Shown: positions 1-9,300 of the stretch, piece by piece | How the letters are laid out: every line of letters begins with the position of its first letter | Numbering within the stretch: the stretch's first letter is position 1 | Assembly: GCA_963742535.1 (NCBI GenBank) | Contig: CAVUMC010000002.1 | Coordinates: 1,860,001 to 1,924,000 of the forward strand | Origin: VRUE01 sp963742535 | Lineage (GTDB): Bacteria > Actinomycetota > Thermoleophilia > Solirubrobacterales > 70-9 | Length of the DNA: 64,000 nucleotides | Direction: 5' to 3' | Notes under the pieces: generated by a model | What the model was told of the DNA's origin: nothing | Database searches by the model: none | What the model saw: only the letters and a program-made list of their open reading frames with translations | Position numbers and translations under genes: made by a program

Positions 1-2
1 CG

Positions 3-248
3 GCCGGGGAAATCGAGGACCACGTTGCCGCCACCGCCCTAAGTGACCTGGCCGCCTTGCCGCTGCGCCGCATCGTCCACACCGGCTTGCTCGACCGCGC
101 TTGGGAGCTGCGTCATAACTTCAGCTTCTACGACGGCCTTTACGTCGCCCTTGCCGAGTTGCTCGGCGCTCCCCTGCTCACCGTCGACGGCCGCCTCGCC
201 AGGGCTGTCGCCAAGGCCAGCAGGATCGAGGTTCTGGCGGCCGGTTAA
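3..248 (+). CDS. PIN-domain (VapC-like) toxin, C-terminal part only
   Basis: Only the last 81 codons are present; the frame stays open to the left window edge. The tail carries PIN-domain features of VapC-type ribonuclease toxins: YDGLYVALAELL, whose aspartate is a usual metal ligand, then LLTVDGRLAR with the last conserved aspartate. Family knowledge: such toxins cleave tRNA or other RNA and are neutralised by an antitoxin encoded just upstream, here outside the window. The TAA stop at 246-248 overlaps the stop of the convergent glycosyltransferase, sharing TTAA at 245-248. The family call is fairly secure; the RNA target is unknown. Confidence 0.75.
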   Translation, partial: AGEIEDHVAATALSDLAALPLRRIVHTGLLDRAWELRHNFSFYDGLYVALAELLGAPLLTVDGRLARAVAKASRIEVLAAG

Positions 249-1120
249 CGGCCGCGAACCGCGGTGATGCCCAGGCTCGTCGCCAGCTTGGCGCCGATCC
301 CGGCGTAAACGGCGGCGTTGACGAGCGGGTTGTGCTCGGCGGCATCGAAGCGGCGATAGAAGCGCCCCATGCCGCGGTGGAAGGCGATCTCCTGTTTCGG
401 CGCCCGGCGCTTGCCACTGGAGCCGCCCTTGACGTGCAGTGCCACTCCGGCAGGCTCATAAAAGACCTTCCAGCTCGCCTGCCAGAAGCGGCGACACCAG
501 TCGAGGTCCTCCATGTAGAGCCAGTAGCCCTCGTCGAGCAGGCCGACCTCGCGCACTGCCTCGGCCCGGCAGAGCATGAAGGCGCCGTTGACCGCGTCGA
601 CCTCGCCGGCATCGTCATCACCCAGGTTCGTCGCCCTGTACTGGCTCAGCGCTTCGCCGGCGCCTTCGCCCCGGCCAATTCCGGTGAAATGGGCGAGGGC
701 GCTGAGCGGGGTGGGGAAAGAGCGCTTGCAGGCGTGATCGAGCTCACCGGATTCGGTCACGAGCTTGCAGCCGACCATGCCGATCCGCTCGTCTGAGCGC
801 AGCCGCGCCAGGGAAGCATCGAGGGTCCCCGCGTAGACCTCGGTGTCGGGATTGAGCAGCAACACGGCACTTGCCTCGTCCTCGCGCAGGACGACGTTGT
901 TGGCGGCCGAGAAGCCGATGTTCTCGCGGCGAATCAGGCGCACGGCGGGAAACTCGCGCTCGACCATGTCCGGGGTCGAGTCGGGGCTGCCGCTGTCGAC
1001 CACGGTCACCCGCATTGCACCGCTCGCCGGGTGTTTCTGCAGCGAGTCGAGGCAACGGCGCAGCAGCGCTTCGGCGCCGTGGCTGACGATGACGACCTCG
1101 AGGTCGAGCGGAGCGGCCAT
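245..1120 (-). CDS. Family 2 glycosyltransferase (rhamnosyltransferase-like)
   Basis: A 291-residue cytoplasmic GT-A enzyme expected to move a sugar from a nucleotide donor to a growing glycan. The N-terminus has the beta-strand LEVVIVSHG (residues 7-15), then VVDSGSPDSTPD (40-51). NPDTEVY near 90 supplies the DxD-like metal site. The acceptor-side motif YWLYMEDLDWCRR (199-211) is typical of WbbL/RfbF-like rhamnosyltransferases. It starts with ATG 11 bp downstream of the sugar-phosphate transferase stop and probably belongs to the same minus-strand operon as the polymerase/ligase, so a role in surface polysaccharide or exopolysaccharide assembly is inferred. The sugar specificity cannot be read from sequence. 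Confidence 0.88.
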   Translation of the reverse strand: MAAPLDLEVVIVSHGAEALLRRCLDSLQKHPASGAMRVTVVDSGSPDSTPDMVEREFPAVRLIRRENIGFSAANNVVLREDEASAVLLLNPDTEVYAGTLDASLARLRSDERIGMVGCKLVTESGELDHACKRSFPTPLSALAHFTGIGRGEGAGEALSQYRATNLGDDDAGEVDAVNGAFMLCRAEAVREVGLLDEGYWLYMEDLDWCRRFWQASWKVFYEPAGVALHVKGGSSGKRRAPKQEIAFHRGMGRFYRRFDAAEHNPLVNAAVYAGIGAKLATSLGITAVRGR

Positions 1121-1131
1121 GGCTTGATTCT

Positions 1132-2619
1132 CTAGTAGGCGCCTTCGCCGCGGACGATTGCCCGTGGCGTTCGCAACAAGATCGCCAGATCGCCGGCGAC
1201 CGAGAGGTTGTCGAGGTAATCGCGCTCCATCGCCAGCCGCTCCTCGAAGGTGAGGTCGCCGCGGCCGTAGACCTGCATCGGCCCGGTCAACCCCGGCTTG
1301 ATCGCGAGGCGGGCGCGCTGGCGCTCGTCGTAGAGCGCGACCACGGCCTCCTCCTCGGGCCGCGGCCCAACCAGCGACATGTCGCCACGCAGGACGTTGA
1401 TCAATTGCGGCAGCTCGTCGAGGCTGGTGCGCCGCAGCAGCTTGCCGGCGCGGGTGATCCGCGGGTCATCGACGATCTTGAAAGCGGGCTCGTCGAGCTT
1501 CTCGAGGTCGACCAGTTCCGCCAGGCGCTCCTCGGCGTCGGTGACCATGGTGCGGAACTTCAGCATTGTGAACGGCGCCCCGTCCTTGCCGGCGCGCTTC
1601 TGGCGGAAGAAGACCGGTGTGCCGGAGTCGACCACGATCAGCAGCGCGATCGCCAGCAGCAGGGGAGAGAGGACCGTCAGCATCAACCCCGAGACGAAGA
1701 TGTCGAGCGTCCGCTTCATCGCCAGGGTCGAGCGCGGCGGGTCGGAGAAGCGGAAGTCGAGGACGGGCAGCTCGGCGAGCCGGTTCAGCTCGATGCCCGG
1801 CCCCAGCAGCCCGTAGTGCTTGGGCAGGAAGGTGAGGCCGAGGCCCGCTGCCTTGCACTCTTCGATCAAGTTCTCGGCGGCGCGCTCGCCCATCTCCTGC
1901 TCGGCGACGACGACCCGCTCGATCTCGAGCTCGCGCGCCACCCGCGAGATCTCCTCGACCGAGCCGAGCCGCGGCAGCGTCGCCCGCCGATCCTTGTCGG
2001 TTGGGGAGGAGAGGTAGCCGACGAGCCGCAGGCGCGCCTCGGGATGGGTGGCGATGCGTCGCGTCACCGCGTCGGCCATCGCCGCCGGCCCGATCACGAT
2101 GCCGGTGGCGACCCCGGTCAGGCGTTGCCAGGCGAAGCGCAGGATCGCCCTCGAGAAGAAGCAGGCGAGCGTGGCACCGAAGCCGACGATGATCGCGCTC
2201 TTGGCCGAGAGCGCGCCGCCGGGGCTGAGCCAGAGCAGGCCGTCGAGGACGATCGTGCCCAGTGCGCTCGCCGAGATCAGCGACGGCAGCTCGTCGAGGG
2301 TGCTGTGGCGGATGCGGCGGTGGTCGTTGTCGTAGAGCCCGTGCAGCTTGATCACGAGCAGCCAGGCCGGAGTGAAGAGGGCCGCCCAGAAGAGCTTGGC
2401 GACGTCGGTTGTGGAGGTCAACGCGGTGGCGACGCAGAGCGCGATGAAGATCGAGACCCAGTCGCCGGTCGCGAGCAGGCGCCGCAGCACCGCTCCGCGC
2501 CGCCGCGAGCCGCTGGGCCCGGCCAGGCCGAGGCGGTTTGCCATCTCTGTCGGGGCGCTGGTCGCGTCGCGGGTAGTCGTCACGGTGCCCCCGGCGCTTT
2601 CCTTCGCCTCGGTGCTCAT
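1132..2619 (-). CDS. Polyprenyl glycosylphosphotransferase (exopolysaccharide initiating sugar transferase)
   Basis: A 495-residue membrane enzyme of the WbaP/CpsE type, which transfers a sugar-1-phosphate from UDP-sugar to undecaprenyl phosphate and starts repeat-unit synthesis. Visible parts are four to five N-terminal membrane segments, a Rossmann-like middle region, a further membrane helix (RTLDIFVSGLMLTVLSPLLL) and the C-terminal catalytic domain with KFRTM, TSLDELPQLINVLRGDMSLV and VGPRP plus KPGLTG. The start is the ATG at 2619, because it overlaps the upstream gene's TGA as TGATG, a sign of translational coupling. The open frame continues nine codons further upstream, but those lie inside the neighbouring gene. 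Confidence 0.9.
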   Translation of the reverse strand: MSTEAKESAGGTVTTTRDATSAPTEMANRLGLAGPSGSRRRGAVLRRLLATGDWVSIFIALCVATALTSTTDVAKLFWAALFTPAWLLVIKLHGLYDNDHRRIRHSTLDELPSLISASALGTIVLDGLLWLSPGGALSAKSAIIVGFGATLACFFSRAILRFAWQRLTGVATGIVIGPAAMADAVTRRIATHPEARLRLVGYLSSPTDKDRRATLPRLGSVEEISRVARELEIERVVVAEQEMGERAAENLIEECKAAGLGLTFLPKHYGLLGPGIELNRLAELPVLDFRFSDPPRSTLAMKRTLDIFVSGLMLTVLSPLLLAIALLIVVDSGTPVFFRQKRAGKDGAPFTMLKFRTMVTDAEERLAELVDLEKLDEPAFKIVDDPRITRAGKLLRRTSLDELPQLINVLRGDMSLVGPRPEEEAVVALYDERQRARLAIKPGLTGPMQVYGRGDLTFEERLAMERDYLDNLSVAGDLAILLRTPRAIVRGEGAY

Positions 2620-4634
2620 CAGCAGGGCCACCCCCCTCGCAGGCACTTCTCGTTCGGGTTGAGCTCGCGTGCTCGCCTGAGGTCTTCGATTGCCGCGGCC
2701 TCTTCTCCTCCCTCGTGCTCAGAGCGCGAGCGCAGGTAGTACCACTGCCAGTTGCGGTCCTCGCGATCGATCGCGTTGCCGAAGTAGGCGGCGGCTCGGG
2801 GGTATTCGCCCTGTCGCTCCGCGAGTAGGCCGAGCTGCACGTAGGGAGAGGCGGCCCACGGCTCGATCGAGCGCGCGGTGTCGGCGTGGTCGAAGGCGGC
2901 GCCGAAGTCCTCCCTCGTCACCGCTGCCTGACTCGATTCGATCTCGTGGTCGACCAGCAGGGGGCCGACCAGCGCCACCGCCGAAATCCAGGCGATGACC
3001 ATGGCGGCCACGGTCAAGCCGAAACGGCGATTCTCGATCGCGGCCGTTTGCTCGCGGCGCGGGTCGGCGGCGATCTGGCCGCAGCGAGCCGCCACCACCA
3101 CGCCGGCGGAGAGGAAGAAGAAAGCGCCCAGGGCCGGGATCTCCCAGAACCAGTCGAAGGCGGCACTGACGGCGAAGGCGAGCATCACGGCGAGCAGGAC
3201 CGCGTAGCGCTCGCGCTGTGGTTCAGCCGCGTTGCGCCAGGCGCCGAAGCCGCACCAGAGCAGCCAGCCGACCGTGGCAAGGACCAGCAGCCCGCCGATG
3301 AGGCCAAGCTCGGCAAACGACTCGAGGTAGAGCGAGTGAGCGTCATGAGCTGGCCGCGTGGTCTCGCGCAGCTCCTCCCAGGAGAACTGGTAGGTGCCGG
3401 CCCCGTGGCCGAGGAGCGGCTTTTCGTCGAAGGCTTCGAGCGCGGCTTTGTAGAAGTCGTCACGCCCGGTGCTGCCGAAGGCGGTGAAGTGGGCCTGCGG
3501 ACTGTTCGGGAACTGGACGTCGGGATTGGTGAACTGGTCCCAGGCGCGGCCACCGACCGCGATCCCGGCGACGATCGCCAGCAGGGCCCCGGCCAGGGCG
3601 ATGCCTCTCAGCACTTTCGGGTTGCGCGAGACGGCCACGGCGCGGCCGGCCAAGGCGCCCTCGCGCCGCTCCTCCCAGCGCAGTGCTGCGGTGAGCAGCA
3701 GGGAGAGGGCAATCCCTGCGAGCAGGATCAGCGTCACCGTGACGCCCTGGGACCGCGCCGTGGCTTCGCCGAGGTTGAGGGCGAGCTCTTCTCGGCCTTG
3801 CACGGCGAGCACCGCTGGCACCGCTCCGAGGACCCCGATCGCGAGTGTCGCGAGCAACCACAGGCGGTCGCGGGAGAGGGCGATCAGGCAGCCGCAAGCG
3901 ACCGCGCAGGCAAGCAGGCCGCCGCGCGAGTAGGTGAGGTAGAGCGCCAGCAGGGAAATCGGAATCGCGGCGGTCGAAAACCAGCGCAGAGCCGACCAGG
4001 TCGCGCGGCGGCTGCTCCAGAGCAAGAGGGCGACGCCAATGCCGAGCAGGGCTCCGTTCGCGTTCCAGTAGCCGAGGGGATAGTTGAGTCGTGGTCCGGC
4101 TCCCAGCGAGCTGCCGACGTAGAGCACTTGTGGCAATAGTCGACTGACAATGCCCAAAATCGCGATCGCCGCGACAGTAATTGCCAAGCCTTCAGCGAAA
4201 CGTTGGCGCCTTTCGTCGGTTTGGGCGATTAGGAATGCGGCAACGAAGAACCCGAGGTAGACCATGATGCGGTCCGCCTCGATCACGCTGAGCTCAACCG
4301 ACCCCGACCAGAGGGATGAGAGTGCACAAAGAAGTGACAGACAGACGATCAGTCCGCCTGCCCAGTACAGCGGCCGCTCTGGCTTCACGGCCGAGCCCGC
4401 ACCAAAAACCAGCAGGGCAACCACAACCAGCCACACAGCGAGGCCCGCTATGTGACGAGTCGTCACATCAAAGCCGCCACCAGCCAGGGCGAGGCCGCCG
4501 ATCAGGGCAACCGGCGCAAGCAACGCCGCCGTTTGCTCTAACCTTGCGCGCCATGAATCTCGGGAAGCGCCATCTCGGGGCCCCAAGCGCGGGCCGCTAC
4601 GCCTCTTTGTTGGTGTCAGCGATTGCTCTTGCAT
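2619..4634 (-). CDS. O-antigen ligase/polymerase family membrane protein with TPR tail
   Basis: A 671-residue polytopic protein with about twelve hydrophobic segments. The large extracytoplasmic loop contains HDAHSLYLESFAELGLIGG, the hallmark of the Wzy_C/O-antigen ligase family, which polymerises or transfers lipid-linked glycans. The last roughly 110 residues lie outside the membrane and resemble tetratricopeptide repeats (YVQLGLLAERQGEYPRAAAYF). It is first in the minus-strand polysaccharide operon and couples to the sugar-phosphate transferase by a TGATG overlap. The predicted ATG lies 82 bp inside the divergent gene at 4553, so the two 5' ends overlap; a later start just before the first membrane segment is possible. 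Ligase versus polymerase cannot be decided from sequence. Confidence 0.85.
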   Translation of the reverse strand: MQEQSLTPTKRRSGPRLGPRDGASRDSWRARLEQTAALLAPVALIGGLALAGGGFDVTTRHIAGLAVWLVVVALLVFGAGSAVKPERPLYWAGGLIVCLSLLCALSSLWSGSVELSVIEADRIMVYLGFFVAAFLIAQTDERRQRFAEGLAITVAAIAILGIVSRLLPQVLYVGSSLGAGPRLNYPLGYWNANGALLGIGVALLLWSSRRATWSALRWFSTAAIPISLLALYLTYSRGGLLACAVACGCLIALSRDRLWLLATLAIGVLGAVPAVLAVQGREELALNLGEATARSQGVTVTLILLAGIALSLLLTAALRWEERREGALAGRAVAVSRNPKVLRGIALAGALLAIVAGIAVGGRAWDQFTNPDVQFPNSPQAHFTAFGSTGRDDFYKAALEAFDEKPLLGHGAGTYQFSWEELRETTRPAHDAHSLYLESFAELGLIGGLLVLATVGWLLWCGFGAWRNAAEPQRERYAVLLAVMLAFAVSAAFDWFWEIPALGAFFFLSAGVVVAARCGQIAADPRREQTAAIENRRFGLTVAAMVIAWISAVALVGPLLVDHEIESSQAAVTREDFGAAFDHADTARSIEPWAASPYVQLGLLAERQGEYPRAAAYFGNAIDREDRNWQWYYLRSRSEHEGGEEAAAIEDLRRARELNPNEKCLRGGWPC

Positions 4635-5146
4635 TGGTTCTCTTTGCGGTCCCCGCTCAAGCGGAAGAATGCTCCAGCTCGAGCTGCGTCCAGTACAACC
4701 CTTCTCTTCCTAGCGCTGAAGGTGGGCACACTTCCAAGCCCCATCAGCAAACCCCGGCGAAAGCCTCGAAGACCGGTGACGGTGGCGGCACGGCTCCGTC
4801 CAACCCGTCAGGCGGGGGCGGTTCCAACGAAGTTGAAGAAACTGAAGAAAGTGAATCATCTCCGGAAAAGAGCGGTGTAGCGGCGGGTCACGACGGTGGC
4901 TCGGGCCAGGGTAAACCAGGCGGCAGCGCCAACCCGGGTGCCAAGAACGTGGCGCACTCGCCCAACCAGACTGCTTCGGGCAAGCCCGTCTCGCACAGTG
5001 ACGACGGCGGTTCTTCGCCCTTGGTCCCGATCCTGATCGCGATTGCCGTACTGGCAGCCATCTCGGTTGCCGTGGTGATGATCAGGCAACGTCGCCAGCG
5101 GAACAGTGGTGGACCCACCGCTTCCGCTTCTCCTGAGGCGAACTGA
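4553..5146 (+). CDS. Secreted Ser/Gly-rich protein with C-terminal membrane anchor
   Basis: A 197-residue protein of unrecognised family. A classical signal peptide (hydrophobic core LLVSAIALALVLFAV, cleavage after PAQA) is followed by a low-complexity region rich in Ser, Gly, Pro, Asn, Glu and Lys. A single transmembrane helix (LVPILIAIAVLAAISVAVVM) and a short basic cytoplasmic tail (RQRRQR) complete it. This is the architecture of a surface-anchored stalk protein; there is no LPXTG motif. The ATG at 4553 was chosen because it begins exactly at the signal peptide; the frame is open further upstream but with non-coding character. The next gene starts 2 bp after its stop, so the two are probably co-expressed. 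Confidence 0.7.
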   Translation: MNLGKRHLGAPSAGRYASLLVSAIALALVLFAVPAQAEECSSSSCVQYNPSLPSAEGGHTSKPHQQTPAKASKTGDGGGTAPSNPSGGGGSNEVEETEESESSPEKSGVAAGHDGGSGQGKPGGSANPGAKNVAHSPNQTASGKPVSHSDDGGSSPLVPILIAIAVLAAISVAVVMIRQRRQRNSGGPTASASPEAN

Positions 5147-5148
5147 TC

Positions 5149-6288
5149 GTGGGTGACTTGCGGAAGCGCCCACTGGGGTGGGCTCGCGCGTGGTTCGCGG
5201 CGCTTGCCATCTTCGTTTTCGGCCTGGTCGCGGCTCCCGCGGCAATGGCGGTCCCGGCTGACTTCTGGGGCGTTTCGCCGCAGAACCCGCCGACCGCCGA
5301 ACAGTTCCAGCGCCTCAAGGCGGGCGGCGTGGATAGCGTGCGCATCCCGATCGCCTGGTCCGGTGTACAGCCGTTCACCAGCAGTGAAGCCAACTTCGCT
5401 GCTTCCGACACTCTCGTCGCCGGTGCCGCGGCGGCCGGCATCAATGTGTTGCCCTTCGTCTACGAGGCTCCCGCCTGGGCGGTCCCCCGGGTGCGGGTTC
5501 CCGGCAGCTCAGCCAAGGCGCCGAAGACGGTCCCGGTCAAGACCGGCGCCCAGCGCACCGCCTGGTCCAACTTCCTCAAACTGGTTGTCGCCCGCTACGG
5601 ACCGGGTGGCAGCTTCTGGGCCGCCAACCCGACGCTGCCGGCGAGCCCGATCCGCACCTGGCAGATCTGGAACGAGGAGAACTTCAAGTACTTCGTCGTG
5701 CGGCCCAACCCGGCCGACTACGGCAAGCTGGTCAACATCTCCTACGCGGCGATCAAAAGCGTCGATCCCGGGGCGAAGCTGATCCTGGGCGGCATGTTCG
5801 CGCGCCCCGGCGAAGCGAAATTCAAAGTCAAGCCTCCGCAGGCCTACTACGCCTCCGATTTCCTCGATCAGCTCTACAGCACGACCCCCGGGATCAAGAA
5901 GAAGTTCTCCGGAGTCGCGCTGCATCCCTACACCGCCAGTTACCAGCAGCTGACCCCCGACATCGAAGAATTCCTTAGCGTGCTCAAAACCAATCACGAT
6001 GCCGGCAAGAAGCTCTGGATCACCGAGATCGGCTGGAGCTCGGAACCCAAGTCGGCCGGCGACTCGTTTGCCAAAGGCCCGAAGGGGCAGGTCACCCAGC
6101 TCAACGGCGCTTTCAAGCTCTTCAAAGCCAAGGCGACGAAGTGGAAGCTGCAGCGGATCTACTGGTTCTCGGTTGACGATCAGCCGGGCATCTGCAATTT
6201 CTGCGGGGGCTCAGGTCTCTTCGCCGATGGCTTCCTGCCCAAGAAGTCCTGGTACGCCTACGTCAAATTCGCCGGCGGCACACCTTGA
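5149..6288 (+). CDS. Secreted clan GH-A glycoside hydrolase-like protein
   Basis: A 379-residue exported protein with a signal peptide ending near AAPAAMA, followed by a (beta/alpha)8-barrel domain of the GH5/GH39 kind. IWNEEN (around residues 173-178) supplies the general acid/base glutamate, and WITEIGWSS (290-298) the nucleophile glutamate on the next catalytic strand; both catalytic glutamates are intact. The start is GTG, 2 bp after the preceding stop. Together with the adjacent polysaccharide cluster this suggests a glycanase trimming or turning over the organism's own surface polymer (inference). The substrate is unknown. Confidence 0.82.
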   Translation: MGDLRKRPLGWARAWFAALAIFVFGLVAAPAAMAVPADFWGVSPQNPPTAEQFQRLKAGGVDSVRIPIAWSGVQPFTSSEANFAASDTLVAGAAAAGINVLPFVYEAPAWAVPRVRVPGSSAKAPKTVPVKTGAQRTAWSNFLKLVVARYGPGGSFWAANPTLPASPIRTWQIWNEENFKYFVVRPNPADYGKLVNISYAAIKSVDPGAKLILGGMFARPGEAKFKVKPPQAYYASDFLDQLYSTTPGIKKKFSGVALHPYTASYQQLTPDIEEFLSVLKTNHDAGKKLWITEIGWSSEPKSAGDSFAKGPKGQVTQLNGAFKLFKAKATKWKLQRIYWFSVDDQPGICNFCGGSGLFADGFLPKKSWYAYVKFAGGTP

Positions 6289-6326
6289 TTTCACGCCGGC
6301 CTTAGTCGCTGCGTAAGATCGGTGGG

Positions 6327-9300
6327 TTGGCCGCCGGCAAAAAGAAGAGTGCGGGATCTGATCCCCTAGCGCCGTTCAGCGCCCCCGCCAGGCGCTGGTT
6401 CGAGGCATCGTTCGAGGGGCCGACCCCTGCGCAGACGGGTGGCTGGGAGGCGATCTCCAGCGGTGCCAACACGCTGATCTGCGCCCCCACCGGCTCGGGC
6501 AAGACGCTGGCCAGCTTCCTCTGGGGTATCGACAAGCTCTCGCGTGAGAAAGACCGCGGCGACGGCGTCCGCCTCGTCTACGTCTCGCCGCTGAAGGCTC
6601 TCTCCTACGACATCGAGCGCAACCTGCGGGCGCCGTTGCGCGGGATCGGCGCCGACATCTCAGTCGGCCTGCGCACCGGCGACACGCCGCAGAAAGAGCG
6701 CCAAGCGATGCGGCGCAAGCCGCCCGACATCCTCATCACCACCCCCGAGTCGCTGTACCTGATGCTCTCGTCGGGTGCGCGCGAGATCCTCACCAAAGTC
6801 GAGGCGGTGATCGTCGACGAGATTCACGCCGTCGCCCAGTCGAAGCGGGGCGCTCACCTGTCGCTGACTCTCGAGAGGCTCGATTGGTTGGTCAAGGACG
6901 CGGGGGAGGACTCGGCAGAGCAACAGCGGGGAGGCTCTGCCGAGTCCTCCCCCGCGTCCTCCATCCAGCGCATTGGGCTCTCCGCAACGCAACGGCCGCT
7001 CGAGCGGATCGCTCAGTTTCTCGTGGGGCCCAAACGTGAGTGCAAGATTGTTGATGCCGGGGTCGCCAAGGAGCTTGATTTGGAGATCGTCGTGCCGGTT
7101 GAGGACATGGCGGAACCCGGAGCCCCCGCGTTCCCCAATGAGGACGGCAATCCCACGGAGGGGGAGCCGCTTGCTCACGTGAGGTCGATTTGGCCCGCCA
7201 TCTATCCCGAGCTTTTGAAGCTCGTCCAAGAACACACCTCGACCATCATCTTCGTGAACAACCGTCGTGGCGCTGAGCGGCTGGCGAAGCGGCTTAACGA
7301 GCTTGCGAACGGGGAAGGTGAGTACGAGTTGCCCGCGACTGAGCACGTGGGAGGGGATGGGTCTGGTCCGGCGGGAACTCCTCGCGATAGCGAGCCCGAC
7401 GGACTAGACCCATCCCCTCCCCTCGAAATCGCTCGTGCGCACCACGGATCTCTCTCCCACGAGGAGCGCACTGTCGTCGAGGAGATGCTCAAGTCGGGCA
7501 AGTTGCCCTGCCTGGTCGCGACCTCCTCGCTGGAGCTGGGCATCGACATGGGCGCCGTCGACCTGGTGATCCAGGTCGAGTCGCCGAAGTCGGTCAGCCG
7601 CGGCCTGCAGCGGGTCGGCCGCGCCGGCCACTCCGTCGGCGATGTCTCCCGCGGCCGCATCTTCCCCAAGTTCCGCGCCGACCTGCTCGAGTGCGCGGTC
7701 GTCGCTCGCCGCATGCGCGAAGGCGCGATCGAGGAGACGGTGATCCCACAGAACCCGCTCGACGTGCTCGCCCAGCAGTTGGTCGCGATGGCAGCGCTCG
7801 ATGAGTGGAACGTCAATGAGGTCGAGCAGCTGGTCACCGCCTCCGAGTCCTTCCGCGAGCTCTCGCGCGAACAGCTCGAGAACGTGCTCGACATGCTTGA
7901 CGGCCGCTACCCCTCGGACCGCTTCGCCGAGTTGCGCCCACGCATCGTCTGGGACCGGGCCAAGGGCACCATGCACGGGCGCAAAGGCGCCCGCTCGCTG
8001 GTCGTCACCAACGCCGGCACGATCCCGGACCGCGGCCTCTACGGGGTTCACCTGCCTGACGGCCGCCGAGTCGGCGAGCTCGACGAGGAGATGGTCTACG
8101 AGGCGCGCCCTGGACAGACTTTCCTGCTCGGCGCTACGACCTGGCGGATCGAGGACATCACTCGTGACCGCGTCATCGTCACCCCGGCCCCCGGCGTCCC
8201 GGGCGCCGTGCCCTTTTGGAAGGGCGACGGGATTGGTCGCCCGGCGGAGCTCGGCAAGGCGATCGGCGCCTTCGCCCGGGAGGCGGTCTCGCGCAAGCCG
8301 AAGGAGCTGGCGAAGGAATACGACCTCGACCGCCGCGCCGCCGAGAACCTCGTCGCCTACCTGCGCGAGCAGCAGACCGCGACCCGGGTCGTTCCTTCCG
8401 ACGAGACGATCGTGGTCGAGCGCTTTCGCGATGAGATCGGCGACTGGCGGCTCTGCATCCTCTCGCCCTACGGCGGCCGCGTTCACGCTGCCTGGGGCCT
8501 GGCGCTCTCGGCCAAGATCCGCGCCGAGCGCGAGCTCGAGGCCGACGCGATCTGGTCCGACGAAGGCATCGTCATTCACCTTCCCGACGCCGATGAGCCG
8601 CCGCCCGCGGACCTCGTCATGATCGACCCGGAGGAGATCGAAGACCTCGTCGTCGGCGAGCTCTCCGGCTCGGCCCTCTTCGGCTCGCACTTCCGTGAGA
8701 ACGCCTCGCGCTCGCTGCTGATCCCGCGCGCCTACCCCGGCAAGCGCACGCCGCTCTGGCAGCAGCGGCTGAAGGCGCAGAGCCTGCTCGAGGTCGCCCG
8801 CGACTTCCCCCGCTTCCCGGTCGTGCTCGAGACCTACCGCGAGTGCCTGCGCGACGTCCTCGACCTACCTTCGCTGGCCGAGCTGCTGCGTGACCTGCAC
8901 TCGCGCAAGCTCAACCTGGTCGAGGTGGAGACGCCGACCGCTTCCCCTTTTGCCTCCTCACTGCTGTTCGACTACGTCGCCACCTACATGTACGAGGGGG
9001 ACACCCCGAACGCCGAGCGGCGCGCCGCCGCGCTGGCGCTCGACCGCGACCTGCTGCGCGAGCTGCTCGGCCAGGAGGAGCTGCGCGAGCTGATCGATCC
9101 CGAGGCCCTGGAGGAGGTCGAGGCGCAGCTCCAGCACTGCACCGAGGCCGGGCAGGCCGGCGACCGCGATGCCCTGCAGCAGGTGCTGCGCAACCTCGGC
9201 GACCTCACGGCGGAGGAGTGCGAGGAGCGCGTTGCCGAGGGTTACTCCGGCGCCTCGATGCTGGAGAAGCTGGTCAGCGAGCGCCGCATCGCCCTGGTGC

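Noticed and set aside
1405..2739. 444-residue plus-strand frame opposite the sugar transferase
   Set aside because: Composition is Gln/Arg/Asp-rich noise; the minus-strand gene has membrane segments and catalytic motifs.
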